64,000 nucleotides of DNA. It comes from Echinometra lucunter. Taxonomy: Eukaryota; Echinodermata; Echinoidea; Camarodonta; Echinometridae. The position numbers and the translations under genes are program-made. The notes under the pieces were generated by a model, which had not been told where the DNA came from, did no database searches, and was given only the letters and a program-made list of their open reading frames with translations. Shown here piece after piece: positions 1-13,089 of this stretch; position 1 is the stretch's first letter; every line of letters starts with the position of its first letter. The stretch lies in contig CM057169.1 in assembly GCA_029962745.1 (NCBI GenBank), positions 19,801,143 to 19,865,142 on the forward strand, written 5' to 3'.

Positions 1-383
1 TTCGGATTAATAAAATGAATACTAAAATCGAAATCGGGGTTAACTGCAAGCCTTGTGGTCAAAGTTGAGGCCAAATCTGCTTCAAATCGTAGCCGATCGC
101 AAGACTGCTATGATGTCACTACGACTCGGAATTTACTTGGCTTTCATGTCTACAAGGAGACTCGCAATAGCCCGAAATTTCGATTTTGATATTCATACGA
201 CTCTTCACAACTTTGATCGTTAAGATTTTACTCTTTTGAAAGTTCATATCACAGAGTGTAACAATTTTTTTTTTCTAAAATCGGATTGCAAACAGATCGT
301 ATTGTGTGCGGTGGGCTAACAAGCAGGTGGATTACTAAAATAATTGCTCTGTTGATGGATGATTGACTGAGCGAAAGACTTAC

Positions 384-596
384 CTGAAGAGCGAGCGAAA
401 TTGTCAGACCCACAAGCCAAAAGGCGATGATACCGAACGGGTATAGAATCAGAGGCCTTCGACCTGCCCGTTCCACCACCAGCACTGACACAACGGTCAC
501 ACAGACATTGAGTGCCCCGAACCCCACGGTGGCGTAGGCCACCTCGTTATCGGTCATCCCCGCGGCCTCGTACAGCTCCGTGGAGTAAAAAATGAT
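384..596 (-). CDS. SLC2A: SLC2A exon 8: TM8-TM9 region
   Basis: 213 bp, 71 codons, phase 0 at both ends (CACAG acceptor, CAG|GTAAGT donor). It encodes IIFYSTELYEAAGMTDNEVA, TM8 (VGFGALNVCVTVVSVLVV), the ERAGRRPL motif and TM9. This is the last coding exon of the gene inside the window. Confidence 0.94.
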
Positions 597-3500
597 CTGT
601 GAGGAAAGAAACATTCATGTATTTAAGCCACTCGCACTACAATCAAATATTGCATTCACACTGGTGATAATTATGACCCAGACCAGAGATACAATGCCAG
701 TTTGAACGAGTTACTGATGTAGACTTTCATGTTTGGACGGCCGGTATGGCTTATTACAACATAAATATAACCCGGATAGCCAAATCTAATTCCCCCTACC
801 CCCACCTAGAAGGAAAGTTTAGATAATAGACGAGTATAACAGAAGAGGTGATGAAATACCACGAAAGGAAAAAAAAAAACATATTCAGGGGAAAGTTAAA
901 AGAATTATGAATATCGGAAGTAGATTTGAATATGTATAAGTAAAATCTCGTATTTTGCACCTTTATGGTATAACAAAACAGATTATCCTTTTCTTGTCTC
1001 AGTAATTGAAGACGTCAGGAATGTGAACTTGAAGGGAAAGGAGTCAGGCAAAGTTTGCCGTATGAAGGAGCCAAAAGTATCTAAAAGTTCCAAAGAGAAT
1101 AGCAGATTTGGGTTTATTAATGATAGCAAATGATCCCCTCCTTGTCCCCTGTAACGGAATCCTGACCATAGTAACCTTTATCAAAGGATCCTCAAAAACT
1201 TACAGCATTGATTCCAGAGAGCTGCTGTCCCGCATGTATGACGATACAGATGATGAGGGGTAGTAACCATGAACGATCATGGAGGCATAGAAGGTCGAAC
1301 ACGCCGATGCGCTCGACGCTGCTTTCGTTCTCGTGCTCCCGTTTCATTTCTTCGATCTCCGCTTGGATGTTGTATTCGCCGCGAAGTTGACATAGGGCTT
1401 TATAAAGAGATTTTATGATAAGTAAGTCTGAAGGACAACTAAACATAAATTCCTGAAAAATCGTACATGTTTATGTTCTAATAAATCAAATCAAAAAGAA
1501 ATTTAAATTAATCTTGTATTCTAATTACCATTAAAATGTCCACCAACTATTTCCCTTTCTATTTTCCCTTTCATTTCTCCTTTTTTTTTATATATATATT
1601 ATGTTTACCCTAGATTTTGATATCGTTTTACACTGTATGTCCTGTTTTTGTCGTTTTCTCAGTTGTTTTGCTTCTGCCTTTGTGTCATTTGAATTTCTTT
1701 TGATCTGCTCCCAAACTTTCATTATTTATCTGAAGGGAAACTTTGTTTTACAAGCCACTCCAGGCTTTTCATTTGAGTTTCCCATTTCATTTTTGAGAAT
1801 TGTTATATGTTATCTGCATGTTTATGTTATATGATTGTATATATGTATATATGATTGTATTGTTTTTACGAAATGAAATGAATAAATAAATGAATGAATG
1901 AATGAAAATCAAGTTACTATCAGTCCCACATGACACTAATTCATAAGGAAAAGATTTTAAAAAAAATTTAAATACTGAAACCATTTTAACTCAGTTAATA
2001 AATTTTCAAGTGATCATTTTTATTTTCTTAACTGAGCTATAAGAGAATATGATACTCCTACTAATGATAACAATAATCTGGTTTTCTTTAACCAGCCACA
2101 TCAGTGTTACTACTCTTCCTGCAAACCCTGAAATCATCATTACCCCAAGAAAAACAAAAAGGTGCATGGTACGAGTCGATGAGAAGCAGAACCCTTTACC
2201 GATATACCACGGTGCTCCCACATACTGACATATATCACATGTATCATGGCTAGGGCTCATTCATATATCCAGCAGCTAACACTGGTGTAGCTAAGGGGAG
2301 CACAAAGGGGCCATGCCCCCCCCCCCCATGTTGATCGGCGAGCAAAAAAAAAAAAAAGAATAAAATTTTAAAAAAAACTTTCGAGTCCACTTCACATAAC
2401 TTACCCTACCCCACTCACACTTGATGCTTCGGTTAGGTATACTACCCCTACCCTGCGAAATGAAAGTAAAACGTAAATACATGTACACCACTTCTCCTAT
2501 AAGTTACCCCTAATACTGAATTTCAGTGCGCATAAATGCCATTTTCTTGCAAGAATTTTCAAAAATCTCCCTACCATGGGAGGGGGGATACCCCCTCCCA
2601 CACCCTCCCTCGCCTCGCCCCCCCCCCCCGTATGCCACTTCTCATATAAGTTCCCCCTAATACTGAATTTTAGTGTGTAGAAAATGCCATTTTCATGCAC
2701 GAATTTCCAAAAATCTCCCTACCGTGGGGGGATACCCCTCTCCCACACCCTCCCCCCGCTCTGTCGCTTCGCTCCCTCGCCTTGGCCTCCCCCTGTTGAA
2801 AATTCCCGGCTACGCCCAGTAGCGGCTAACCACCATACACCATTGGTTTGCCGCTTCAAATGTGGACAAGCCTTAATAAGGGCCGGGGGAGGAAGAGGGG
2901 GGGGGGGGGAGCGGGGCGTAATAGAGAAGAGGAGATGAATACATACATGTTATTAAAAATTTTTCAATTTGATACCTTTGACAGCTTTGTCCTCGTCGTT
3001 TTTCCTGATCAGCAACCACCGTGGGCTCTCGGGACAGAATGGGAGCATGACGAACTCAATGATGGTGGTGACTCCCGTCAGACCTAGAACTACCGACCAT
3101 GTCGACTCGTTGTAGAAGGCAAAGAAACCTAGACACTGCATGAATAAAATGAGGTTTGATTATTGACTGAATGATGGAATGATTCATTAATTGATCACTT
3201 CATTTATCAATTCATCCATCTATCTATCCATTCATTCAATGATCTGGTCACTCGAAGAATAACAGAGCACGTCGACCCTTTGCAAAACACGAAAAATTCT
3301 TACACACAGCAAAAAAGGATTCGCGTTTGATTGGTTGATCTGTTGATTGGTGGACTGCTTGTTTGATGGACTGCCTGACTGATTAATTGGTTGACTGACT
3401 GATTTGATTGTAGTTTCAGTTTCAGTTTCAGTTTATTTTCATATTTCACATAAATGATGATACATGCATGCAAGTAAGAAATAATACATAAATATACATA

Positions 3501-6500
3501 TGAATGACATCATAAATAAGACGATTCATAATACAAAGGGAGAAATTGGAACATACAAACACGTAGATCTTAATATATTGACCATGATCTTAAGACAAAT
3601 TAATTTAAAAAGTGAAATATGAGGGAATCTAATAAAAAGCTGGGCTTGTAATTGATTTTAAACACCATCAAAAGCGGGAAAAGCTTATACCGACCTATAA
3701 AAGTCAGTGAATATTCGTTGATAGAATGACTGATTGAATAGCTGCTTGATTGATCAATTATTTATTGATTTGTGGGTTAGCTGGTTGGTTTATCTGAGTA
3801 GGTGAAGAGTTGTGAGAAGCGTAATACATAGATCAACAATGATTATTGGATAGTCCCCTGTTATGTGTGCACTTCTAGACATTATTTGTAAAGATGGAAA
3901 TCTGATTTATGTGCAAACTAGGACAACCCCGTGGGACTCCTGTTTTTCCAGACAAAATACGTGATTACATACCCACTGAGGAGGAGTATTATCGTTTCTT
4001 TTTCTAGGACAAATTGACAAAACAAAAGACATACATGAACACACCTACGTCCTAAAGATAAGTCTTGAGGTAGGTGCGAAATCGCAGCATGTAATCACCA
4101 GTAAATCTAAAACGTGATAATGGAATCATGAAAATCACGGATGTAGTCCTAACAAAAAGAAAAACATCACATACACAAGGCGTATCCTTCATAGTGCGAA
4201 GCCTCCCCTGTCCCAATTAGATGACCTAGATTTTCTTTAAAAGTAAAAACTAGTAGCTGTAGGTGACAGAGTTGTAGTAAAACTGCTCAAAGAGCCCCTC
4301 CCCTCTCCCCTAGCGCTGACGTGCTATATTGAACGCTGGGGAACACCTGAGGACGTAATATACATTTCGCCCCAGCGCCGGGCACCTGTTCATGAGTTTC
4401 TGGGTAAGCCACTGAAGTGATAGCCAATATGACAGACTATAACATGAACAAAAAATAGGAAACAGAGTGTGGAATGGATGACACATTTTCTCTTCAGAGG
4501 TTAAATACGAGCTCAAGAGTGTAAAACAACAATAAAGAATGATGATGATGGTGGGTTCGTGAATAGTGTCCCTGTCTTTCACACCTCTTAGTGCACCAGA
4601 ATTATCACCCCTGCAGTACGGTGATTAAGTGTTTTAAGGAATTAATTCTCGCCAGGTACTCATCTACCAGTCCTCACCTGGACATAGAGAAAAGTCTTGG
4701 AAAAGCACATTAGTGCATCACCAGTGATTCGAACCCAATGCCTTCTGTTCAGTGTCCGTAGACTTATCCACTGTAGACCATAACACCTCTACAGAAAACG
4801 ATGCCCTCAATATGCAATGTTAATAAGTCAATGTTTGTTGTTGTTGGTGCAGTTTTTTGGGGGGAGGGGGTGTTGTAACTGTTGTTGTTGATGATGATGT
4901 TGTTGTTGCTCTTGTTGTTGTCGTCATCTTCGGTTTTTTAGAAAAAAATAATAGCATATTAAGTTGCAAAAGTTGCCGATAAGCGACGTAAGGATGTCGT
5001 GACCTTGACCTTGGCCTTGACACTGTGTACTCACCTGTCCAATGAGAATACCAATTGTGATGAGGAGCTGATGTGTGACGGTGATGGCGCCCCTCAAGTT
5101 AAAAGGTGAAATCTCAGCCAAGTACATCGGCACGATAGTAATTGATATACCTGTTGTAATGGGGGAAAAAAAAAGACGATTGGTGATTCATATTATTTTT
5201 TTTTTCATTTCTTTCTAACATGGCTAACGCATTCGAATCGAATCATCTTCCCATTTAAACTTATTTCTCACTTTTTTCTTCATACATACCTGGTTTTCTA
5301 TGCATAGATTATTTCATCCCAAACCCTTTCCACGTTTCTTTCTCTCAAATGTTCTTCTTCCTCTCCTTCTTCTTCTTCTTCTGCTCCTTCTTCCTCTCCT
5401 CCTCTCCTTCTCTCCTTCTTTCCACTCCCTTTCCCATTCTCTCTTTCATTCTCTCTCTCTTTGTCTTTCCCTTCCTTGCTATTGCACCAATTCTATATGC
5501 TCTAAAAAAAAGTTAATTTCCTCATTTTATGTATTTTTATGCAGCAATCATAAGCAGTCATAATTTTTCTCCTTCTCTTATCTATCTTTTCAAATGGATT
5601 TCCACTTTCTTCCTCCCCTACCCATCTCCATTTCCCATTTTCCCTCATTTTACCCTCCAGTGGGAAGGGAAGGGTGAGGAGCTCCCTCGTCCGGCGCAAT
5701 TTTACCTTCGAGCTATACTTTGAACTACTGAGTTCTCCATTTTTATGACCTTACTCCTGAAGCCATCCGGTTCCAGAAGGCGATGAGCTAATGTTTATTA
5801 CAAATCACATTGAAATGAAAATAGTTGCACTGCGGAACCTTACCGACACTGAACCCGATAACGAATCGGCCAATGATGAGCATCTCCGGAGACTTGCTGC
5901 GTAACAGCATCCCATCAAAATCGCCGCCAGGATCGAGATGAAATTATTGTATAAAAGACCGCGGTTTCTGAAACAGAGAAAAGAAGAGAGTTACGAATAT
6001 ACCGGGGCAATGCAAAATCTCATGAATGCTACTCCTTGTTTGGAAGGTTTGAGTGAGATGGCTGGTATATAAAATGAAATGCTTGACGCGGCTGATATTA
6101 AGGAAACGAATGTTGATAAAGGTTATTCATATACTTATTTACTTACTTATTTATTTATTTATCAACTGATTGATTGACTGATTGATTGACTTTTTTTTTC
6201 AAATTTACTTTACCATGTTTAAAAACTGAATGGAACCTAATGAACAGTTAATGTAATCAATGCAATGTCGAAATAGAGAAGCCACGTGATTTGATATAAA
6301 TTAAATATTGAATCACTTAATATCATCATCACTTAATAACTATAACCCCAGGGTCTTTTTGCACCTGAAAATCTTCTTTTTTGAGGCTGATGTTATTTTT
6401 GTCATTAATGCTGATGCTGTCGTTGCTCCTTTAATACTTACCAGTACTTTGATGTGCACATTGCATATTTGAAATGCCAAAGAAATACTTTGGCCATACT

Positions 6501-7705
6501 CAATCACAAGGATATTCTGTCTTCTTTGGTCAGTCAAAAACAGAACATAATCATTCTTGACAAGTTGGCAAGGATTCGCCAGCAGGTGGCGTAATTGGCC
6601 TTCCGCAATAAAGGTTCCAATCCCTTGGACAGTGTAGCCAAGAATCATCTGGACACTGCACATAAATCACGCTATAAAAGGACGAATCCGATGTAAACAG
6701 TGCTTGAAGTAGAAAATTATCAAATAATTCATCGTAAAATTTGCTGAATTGTATATCAAATTAAGGAGCATAAAATAGCATTTGATTCGCTTATAGTTAC
6801 AAACCATAACCATTCATGCATGAATAGAATATGGTCAAATAAGCACAAATCGATGCTCATTTCATACCTTTCTATGATAACTGAAGCATAACGCATAATG
6901 GTTCAATGATTATGGCTTGTTCATTCATTTTTCCTGCTAGATGACATGATAATCCCAATTTGATATCCAATTCTTAGTATTTCAATTCGCATCGCTTTTT
7001 TTTTTCAAACATATTTTCATGAATCAAAGTCTTGCGAATATTGCCAACGATGAGTTTGTACAGGAGTTATCAATCTTAGATTCATGATTCATAATTCAAG
7101 TTCATGTCAAACTAAATAAAACCAACTAAAATACCATTAATCGTATATCAAAGGATAATTATCATCTCATCTCTCACAAAATGGAAAAAGCAAGCCATGA
7201 TCAATGAAGCATTATGAGTTACGCTTCACTGGTCACAGAAAGGTTTTTTTTTTTTTTAATGGGGAAAAACAGGCATTTAGTGCGCATAATGTGTCGTAGC
7301 TACTCATGCGTGAATGATCACGATTTGTAACTGTCACAATTTAGCACTGATTTAGTAGATTTTATGATGAATTATTTGAGAATTTTTCTACTTCAAACAT
7401 GGTTCACATTCTCCTTTTGTAGTTTGATTTATATGCAGAATTGAGATAATTCTGCTACACTGCAGCATCATGTGACATTGAAAACATTTTGCTAGGATAA
7501 CGATACGACGGCGTGCTTATCGGATAGTATTTCAGCCCCACAGACAATACAAATTCAGTTTTTAAAAATAAATGTAAACGCAATATTAGAACAACAGGTA
7601 ATATTGACTCACAGAGGTCTACGTGCATATTTGTAGTTCAGTTCAGTTCAATTCACGCATTTGTACAGGTTTTCGTTGCCTGAACAATCCGATCATATAA
7701 GATGA

Positions 7706-7744
<39 letters not shown>

Positions 7745-10700
7745 ATTAGTAATAATAATAACGATAATAATAATAATAACATCAATAATAATAAAAAATA
7801 ATAATATCAATAATAATTCTTTATCCAGGGTAGCCTCTTCAGTATGCAATGTAACTCTTCTTCACGACGGCCCTGCAAACATAATAGGCCTACTGTACAA
7901 TATGTCATATTCACTCGTTTGGTGCCTTGATTCATTAATTCAGTTTTATTCAGTTTCTTAAGGAAACTGGTTTGAAACAAAAGTATGGAAAAAATTTATC
8001 CAGATGCCGCAAAAACCTAAATTTCTCCATCTCCATGTATATTGGCTGATATTTAGCATGAATTCTACGTCAGCCGTTTTTCTAACATAATACTTTAAAA
8101 TAATTGCAATGCCCCGATGAATGTATGTAATGCAAAAGTAAACGAAGGTAAAGTAATTGCGTGGCCAAATAATTTATGGAAAATGAAAATAGCCAGGAAC
8201 TTCCACAGTGCATGACATGAATTTCACCCCCCAAAAAATTCCAGCAACTCACCTGCCGAATTTTTCGGCCCAGTACCCGCCGGCGAGAGCCCCCAATCCG
8301 CCCCCTATGCAATAGATAGAAACCGTAGCCGCCCATAGCCACGTGATACTGTCTTCACTGGGTTCGGTTCCGTATCGCTCTGAGAGGGTTTCGTTGAAAA
8401 AATCCTGAATGAACTGGAATAGGACAGGAGGGGGTAAAAAGGTTAAAAAGCTGAAACTTTCAGAGGTCATCTATCTGTTTAATTCTGCAAGTAATTACCT
8501 CTCATGGTAATTATTTGCCGAATTCATAAAAGGTAATTACATTACCTTTCATGTCATAATCTCTCATATCGCACCTTTGTGTATTTCTTAAGCCACTTCA
8601 TCTTTTGCACGTTGCGCCGTGAGCATGTGATTATCGAGCGGATTTGGCGCCTTGCAAATCTTATGTATTATAATTGAGCAATGTCGATATTTCGCAAACT
8701 GGATATGTTCTCGAATACTTATTATGATATTTCACAGACTTGAACTCGATGTTCTTTCATGACAGAGAGCATGGAGAGAATAAAATATTGAACATTATCG
8801 GTTGACTAAATCGCACGTTTGTTTATTTAGAGATTTATTCCTTCACATGTATCATAACCTCTACAGCAAGGTATACTGGACTATAATAGTTTTTTTTTTT
8901 CAACACAGTCTTGCACTCATAGGAGTTAAGCCCCCCCCCCCCAAAAAAAAAAAAAAAAAAATGAACATGAAAATGAAAATGCTGTCGTAAAACGTAAACA
9001 TAATAAATGTTCAGCACAAGGCAAATAATGCAACGTACGTGTTTTGTTTTAAAATTATTGATATTCTTCTTATTGTTAACATTATTATTTACTTGACCAT
9101 AAAATGAATCTAATGCATACAGATTGAGTGATAGATAAAGGATAATTATAGAAAAGATAAGACGGAATGGTATGTTTGTCAGAGACAACAAACGAGAAAT
9201 TCTTCCCTGTTGTCCTCAGGTATATGGACAAGCACATGCAATTCCGAGAAAGATATTGCAACATATACATACGTATATTTATACAAATAAAAACAAAATG
9301 ATCATGAAAAATCATGATAGTGCAGCATCAAAATTCTGCCAAAAGTAAATTACATCTGATCAGATCTGGATAAAACTGTTCATCTGACATCAAGATTGAT
9401 TAATTCACGAAATTATCTGCTTGATTAACATTAAAGCCTTAAAAAGGAATAGAATGAATATTAAAAATGCATGATCCACTGATTTGAAAAAAAAAGAAAA
9501 TTGAAATACAAATTCACACGGTTACCAGCACATTATATCTTCTTAAAAGGTCTCACATAAATAACGTTAAAAATTCTAATAGACTTTGTTTCTTCGATAT
9601 TTAAGAGATAAAACATCAAGTTAGAAAATAATGATCTTTCTTACTGGTGAAGGCCCAGTGATGACGCCGATGTTATAACCGAATTCCATCGATGATCCTA
9701 TACATACTGTAGCTGTTGATATGACCAGCCAGAACGACAAATGACCCTGCACAGTAGGAGAATATGAAGAGTGATCATGAATTTAATTTCAAGAATTTTA
9801 CAGCTCCGTATTTTCTCTAACGAATATGATACGTGCAATGCCTATTGCGCTTCCTAATTGCATTTCATCGCTGCTATAGACCAATAGGCTTTACACTATT
9901 TTCCCCGACATCGTTATAAGGGAAGCTTGATTTCATCAGTTTGGCTCTCAGCAATCTTCGCCCCTTTGACCCATCTTGGCACAACAAATGGCATTTAACA
10001 TCTTTCTGAACTGTGTACACCTTCCTGCGAGAAAAAACGACACAAAAATCATTGTTGGGAAGGGGAAATTTGAGTTTTCTAAAACATTAAAGCAAAAATG
10101 TCTATTTCTGAGTATAGATTTCTTTAATTAATGAAATCGTTCATTTTATCGATTCCTTCACCGACGTCGAAATGGTATCTTCTGTGATCCCGATCATCAG
10201 GCCATCGTCTTTTGCCCAAGTTTCCCTTTTAAAAATATGAAGAATATTTCTGACTTTGACCAGTTCTCTGCGCTTTTCATCCATGTCTCGTTTGAGGTTC
10301 GATGACTGCTTATTCCTGACAGAAACTACTCAAAACTCCAGCCAAAAAATAAAAGATTGGGACGAAAGCAGAAGGATAGACTATAAAAGACTCATGCAAA
10401 CGTGTTCCAGACAGAGAAAGTGAGGGTGTGTGTGCGTGCGCATGCGTGGTACGTGTGTGTGTGTTGTTTTGATCATACTAATGAAGGAGTTATACAACAC
10501 CAAAGGTGTTCTCAATTGGATGAGTAACCATCCACCGGTCCCCTCCCCCTCCCCTCCCTCGTCCACCCCCCTAAGATATTCTGTAGTATTGGCACCCTTC
10601 CAGTAACTGTTAAAGCGGCCTTGGTGTCATACGAGGGGCACGTATCAATACCGCTCGAGGCTGTCCAATCATCGTATTTAATCTTCTTTTTTCATATTCA

Positions 10701-13027
10701 CGTTGCCTTACTCCTGTCACTTTTTTCTAATACTTTATTTGATATTTCATCTGATATCGTATCTCATACCTTATCTGATATATTCTCTCCGATATCGGAT
10801 TGTAAGAGACAGCGTTTAATAGGGGGATCCATGTCCATTTCAGCAAGTCTAGTGATTTAAAGGAGAAGGCAAACCAGGCATCAGTGTGCTCTTAGTGAAT
10901 AAAGATGGCCAAGAAGAGAAAACAGTGAAAGTTTGAGCAAAATCAGACAATCTGTTCAAGAGTTATGAATTTTGAAAGTTTCACTAAATCTCTATTATGG
11001 GGATCCTTGAGTTGGCAACTTTGCCAGCATCTGTGATGTCATCGTGGACAACTCTCAATTCATTTTGTCCATAATTTTTCAAAAAAATTGATTTATATGA
11101 AATTTCAAGTCAGGAATCAACATCATTCTTCCCAAAATGCTTGCAGAATTGACATAGCCATGTCATACTCAAACAATAAATCAAAAGAATTTTTATTTTT
11201 CTTGAAAATAAAGAAAATGTTAAATTCTGTGTACAAAATGAATGGAAAGATGTCCACGATGACATCACAGATCCTGGCAAAGTTGCCAACTCAAGGATCC
11301 CATAATAAGGATTTACTTAAACTTTCAAAGTTCATAACTCTTGAACGGATTGTCCGATTTTGCTCAAACTTTCACTGTTTATTCTTCTTCTTCTTCTTTA
11401 TTCACTGGAAGCACATTGATGTCAAGGTTGCATTCTCCTTTAAGGGCACTATGGAAACATTTATTACTTAGCATGACATTCGAAGTTCAATCTCTGGCCG
11501 GGAAGGGACTCAAGGGAGGAAAATGTCTTAAAGAGTGAAACCCAGGCATCAGTGTGCTTTCAGTGAATGAAGAAGAACAAGCAGATTGAACAGTGAAAGT
11601 CTGAGCAAACTCGGACGATCTGTTTTAGAGTTGTGAATTTTGAAATTTTAAGTAAATCCCTATTATGGCCATCCTTAAAAGTTGGCAACTTTGCCAGTAT
11701 CTGTGATGTCATTGTGGAAAACTGCACTCATTTTGTATATAATCAATAAGAAATTTATATGAAATTGTAAGCCTGGAATCAACATAACTCTTCCAAAAAT
11801 GCATGCAGAATTGATGTAGACAGCAAACACTGAATCAAAACAATTTCTATTTTTCTTGAAAAGGAGAAAAATTGTTAAATTCTGTGTACAAAATGAATGG
11901 ATAGTGGTTCCACGAAGACATTACAGACGCTGGTGGAGTTGCCAACTTAAAGGATCCCATAATAATAATTTACATGTACTTAAACTTTCAAAATTCACAA
12001 ATCTTGAACAGATTGTCCGAGTTTGCCCAGATTTTCACAGTTCAATCTTCTTGTTCTTCTTCATTCACTGAAAGCACACTGATGCCTGGGTTTCATTCTC
12101 CTTCAAGAAGTCATCGCCGAAAATGATGTGGCAATGGTATACAAAAGCCTGAGGGCAAGAAAATTTATCCAATAATGATCATTATTCTTCCATAATCAAT
12201 AACCCTTTATCGGGGTATCTAGAAACTGATGTTTTACCTTTGTTATCCGGGTTCATTAGACCTACGATGGGTTTTTTTTCCTGGAACGGTGGGGTCGGCT
12301 CCACCATTGGTGAAATAGCCCACTGAACTGGTCAATTCAAATCACTTTGTCATGTCTCAACAGTCGCATATAATATATTTCAAGTTCTAATACTCCAGAG
12401 GAAATTCACACTGAAATAAAATATTGACTACAGATTTACCGGGAATTTATCAGAATATTCTTTCCATGAAAGGGGACGATGGTAGATTATTATAAAAACA
12501 CCCTGAAGTTGATTTCTTGAATGTATTTGGGATAATTTGCCAAAGCACCGGATGGCAAGCCACTGCGGTAGGGAAACTACCAGTCTGTCCAGGAGAGTCT
12601 CGCGCACACCATGGTGCATCCGGAAGACCGTATGTTGACACTACACACTCCTGACACGCCTATTTTGGAACCAGCCAGCGAGTTCACATTACCAGAGAGT
12701 TCGGTACACGACGCCATTTTAGTCCTTCTGATCTCACCAGGTTTGAGAATGATCCCAAAATGTTCTTGGAGTTGTGCCAGTAATCACAAAGATGTTGGCA
12801 GAAGTTTAATGGAAAGTTCTTATGAACTTAAAAGTACACTTGCACCGTCAGCCCAGACAAAATATTCACTAACTTGACTATGTTGTCGTTGTTACCGATA
12901 TTTTTAAGGAACATTGTTTGACATTTTCTTTGCCAGTACATGGTAGTAAATTATGCATAAGTAAAGGACTATTTGCAGGGGTTGTGAAATGCTTTTCAAA
13001 GTTTCAAAGGAGGGGGCTTTGTCCTTC

Positions 13028-13089
<62 letters not shown>

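Noticed and set aside
7643..7961. Poly-Met and poly-Ile frames
   Set aside because: Products of the ATG and AAT microsatellites.
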